From the NCBI RefSeq assembly GCF_004359195.1, contig NZ_CP037954.1, forward strand, positions 992,001 through 1,056,000: DNA of 64,000 bases. The letters run 5' to 3'. This DNA is from Chryseobacterium salivictor (GTDB lineage Bacteria > Bacteroidota > Bacteroidia > Flavobacteriales > Weeksellaceae). Shown here in pieces: positions 62,724-64,000 of the stretch (the stretch's first letter is position 1; each line of letters opens with the position of its first letter). A model generated the notes under the pieces. It saw nothing but the letters and a program-made list of their open reading frames with translations, ran no database searches and had not been told where the DNA came from. The position numbers and the translations under genes were made by a program.

Positions 62724-63965
62724 TTATCTGACTTTTAAAGTGATTAAACAAATAATGGCAAACAAAACCCCGATGATGATCATTCGGTTGACGATTTTGC
62801 TTTCGTGATATCCTTCTTTTTGATAATGATGATGGAGAGGAGACATTTTGAACAGTCTGTTGTTTTGCGCGTACTCCAATCCGTATTTTCTTTTTCTGTA
62901 TTTAAAGACTCCTACCTGCAGTACGACTGAAAGGTTTTCAATTAAGAAAATTCCGCACAGTACAGGAATCAATAATTCTTTTCTGAGAATAATTGCTAAA
63001 ACGGCAATAACTCCGCCGAGCATTAAACTTCCGGTATCGCCCATGAATACTTGAGCCGGATAGGTGTTGTACCAGAAAAAACCGATAACAGCACCCACCA
63101 GAGCGAGGGCGAAAATGGTCGTCTCACCCATATTCGGCAGGAACATAATATTGAGATAATCCGCGAAAATAATATTCCCGGACAGGTAGGCAAAAAGTGA
63201 AAGGGTGAGCAAAATGACGACACTCGTGCCGGCCGCTAGACCATCGATTCCGTCGGCAATATTGGCGCCGTTGGAAACTGCGGTAACGATAAAAATTACA
63301 ATTGGGATGAAAACAATCCAGGCCCATTCGTGTGCTTTTTCTGGAGTCATCCAAAATAAAAGACCGCTGTAATCGAACTCGTTATTTTTCACAAACGGAA
63401 CAGTGGAAACGGTCGATTTTTCCGTTTTCATAAAGTTGGCTTCTACATTATTCCGGTTGACTTCTTTGGCGTCTGCATATTTTCTTTTCACCGTAATATC
63501 CGGATGAAAATACATGGTAACTCCTACAATTAAACCTAAACCAACCTGGCCGATCACCTTGAATTTACCGCTGAGCCCGTCTTTGTTTTTTTTGATTTTC
63601 TTTAAATAGTCGTCAATAAATCCGATCGCGCCCATCCAAACCACAGATACAATCAGTAAAACAATATAAATGTTCATAATTCTGGTAAAAAGTAAGACCG
63701 GAATTAAAGTCGCCAAAATGATAATCAAACCACCCATGGTGGGTGTGCCTTCTTTTTGCTTCTGACCTTCTAAACCTAGATCGCGTACCAATTCTCCCAT
63801 CTGTTTATTTCGCAGATAGTTGATGATTTTTTTACCGAAAACCAATGCAATAAGCAGGGAAAACAAAACGGCCATTCCTGCACGGAAAGAGATGAATTTA
63901 AACATTCCCATTCCAGGAACGTGAATTCCGTGGCTGCTTAGATATTCGAAGAGGTAATATAACAT
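62724..63965 (-). CDS. mraY: Phospho-MurNAc-pentapeptide transferase MraY
   Basis: MraY joins UDP-MurNAc-pentapeptide to undecaprenyl phosphate to make lipid I. The 413-residue protein has ten membrane spans, the GTPTMGG motif near 73-79, an [13 protein letters not shown] segment carrying the catalytic aspartates, and [12 protein letters not shown]. An insertion of about 50 residues rich in Lys and Asn (about 160-210) makes it longer than the ~360-residue proteins of Proteobacteria, as in other Bacteroidota. It is the first dcw gene seen here; murE and ftsI, its usual upstream neighbours, would lie beyond the window. Confidence 0.96.
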   Translation of the reverse strand: MLYYLFEYLSSHGIHVPGMGMFKFISFRAGMAVLFSLLIALVFGKKIINYLRNKQMGELVRDLGLEGQKQKEGTPTMGGLIIILATLIPVLLFTRIMNIYIVLLIVSVVWMGAIGFIDDYLKKIKKNKDGLSGKFKVIGQVGLGLIVGVTMYFHPDITVKRKYADAKEVNRNNVEANFMKTEKSTVSTVPFVKNNEFDYSGLLFWMTPEKAHEWAWIVFIPIVIFIVTAVSNGANIADGIDGLAAGTSVVILLTLSLFAYLSGNIIFADYLNIMFLPNMGETTIFALALVGAVIGFFWYNTYPAQVFMGDTGSLMLGGVIAVLAIILRKELLIPVLCGIFLIENLSVVLQVGVFKYRKRKYGLEYAQNNRLFKMSPLHHHYQKEGYHESKIVNRMIIIGVLFAIICLITLKVR

Positions 63966-64000
63966 AGCGGTTTATTTAATCTTTCAGTTGATAATTATTT

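Noticed and set aside
1..64000. tRNA, rRNA, tmRNA or riboswitch genes
   Set aside because: No gap showed a clover-leaf, CCA end or known aptamer by eye; a covariance search would be needed to exclude small RNAs.

Overview
The window is a gene-dense, AT-rich chromosome segment from a member of the Bacteroidota. The best fit is a Chryseobacterium/Kaistella-like member of the Flavobacteriia. Supporting evidence: a MurF-alanine racemase fusion next to thymidine kinase, a Bacteroidota-type division and cell-wall (dcw) cluster with a long-tailed FtsZ, DUF5686, 2TM-domain and GH3-like proteins, many SPII lipoproteins and TonB/TolC envelope proteins, and repeated matches to the Bacteroidota -7 promoter element TAnnTTTG. 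This assignment is by family content, not by database search. There is no rRNA, no tRNA that I could see, no IS element, no phage and no CRISPR.

Layout. 1-10.3 kb: on the minus strand tdk, murF-alr and a cut-off secreted protein; on the plus strand an acidic coiled-coil protein, a second MurC-like ligase, rsmI and fabG, then a translationally coupled operon egtB-egtD-racemase-like (ergothioneine-type chemistry). 10.3-17 kb: guaC, surE, a DUF5686 outer-membrane protein and a tail-specific protease. 17-20.3 kb: a LytS/LytTR-type signalling operon with three 2TM-domain proteins and a frameshifted methyltransferase. 20.5-22.1 kb: a small low-GC accessory patch with a lipoprotein split by one in-frame stop and a small membrane protein. 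22.4-28.4 kb: DEAD-box helicase, mnmA, a small beta-barrel and a prolyl oligopeptidase.

28.9-29.6 kb is a non-coding tandem array of ~128-bp units with hairpins at the junctions. 29.7-37 kb: fused SpmA/SpmB-type membrane protein, a four-helix-bundle (S23/IVP) gene bracketed by 30-bp inverted repeats, a membrane-anchored MutS-like ATPase, TolC, SprT-like protein and mannose-1-phosphate guanylyltransferase. 37-46 kb: glycosyltransferases with sufE, clpC, sodC and a TonB-dependent receptor. 46.4-50.6 kb: mutL, rhomboid protease, EEP hydrolase and lipoproteins. 50.6-53.3 kb: GH3-like protein, bacilliredoxin and YqeY.

53.4-64 kb, minus strand, is the dcw cluster in transcription order mraY-murD-ftsW-murG-murC-ftsQ-ftsA-ftsZ. 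It makes lipid II, flips or polymerises it, and builds the Z-ring. With murF-alr and the extra MurC-like ligase at the other end, the window holds much of the peptidoglycan pathway. The most unusual signals are (i) a 104-bp dispersed element present twice with a compensatory change in its hairpin, (ii) the 128-bp hairpin array, (iii) the inverted-repeat-bounded four-helix gene, (iv) the two nearby broken genes, (v) the 2TM sensor locus and (vi) a MutL without the usual endonuclease motifs.
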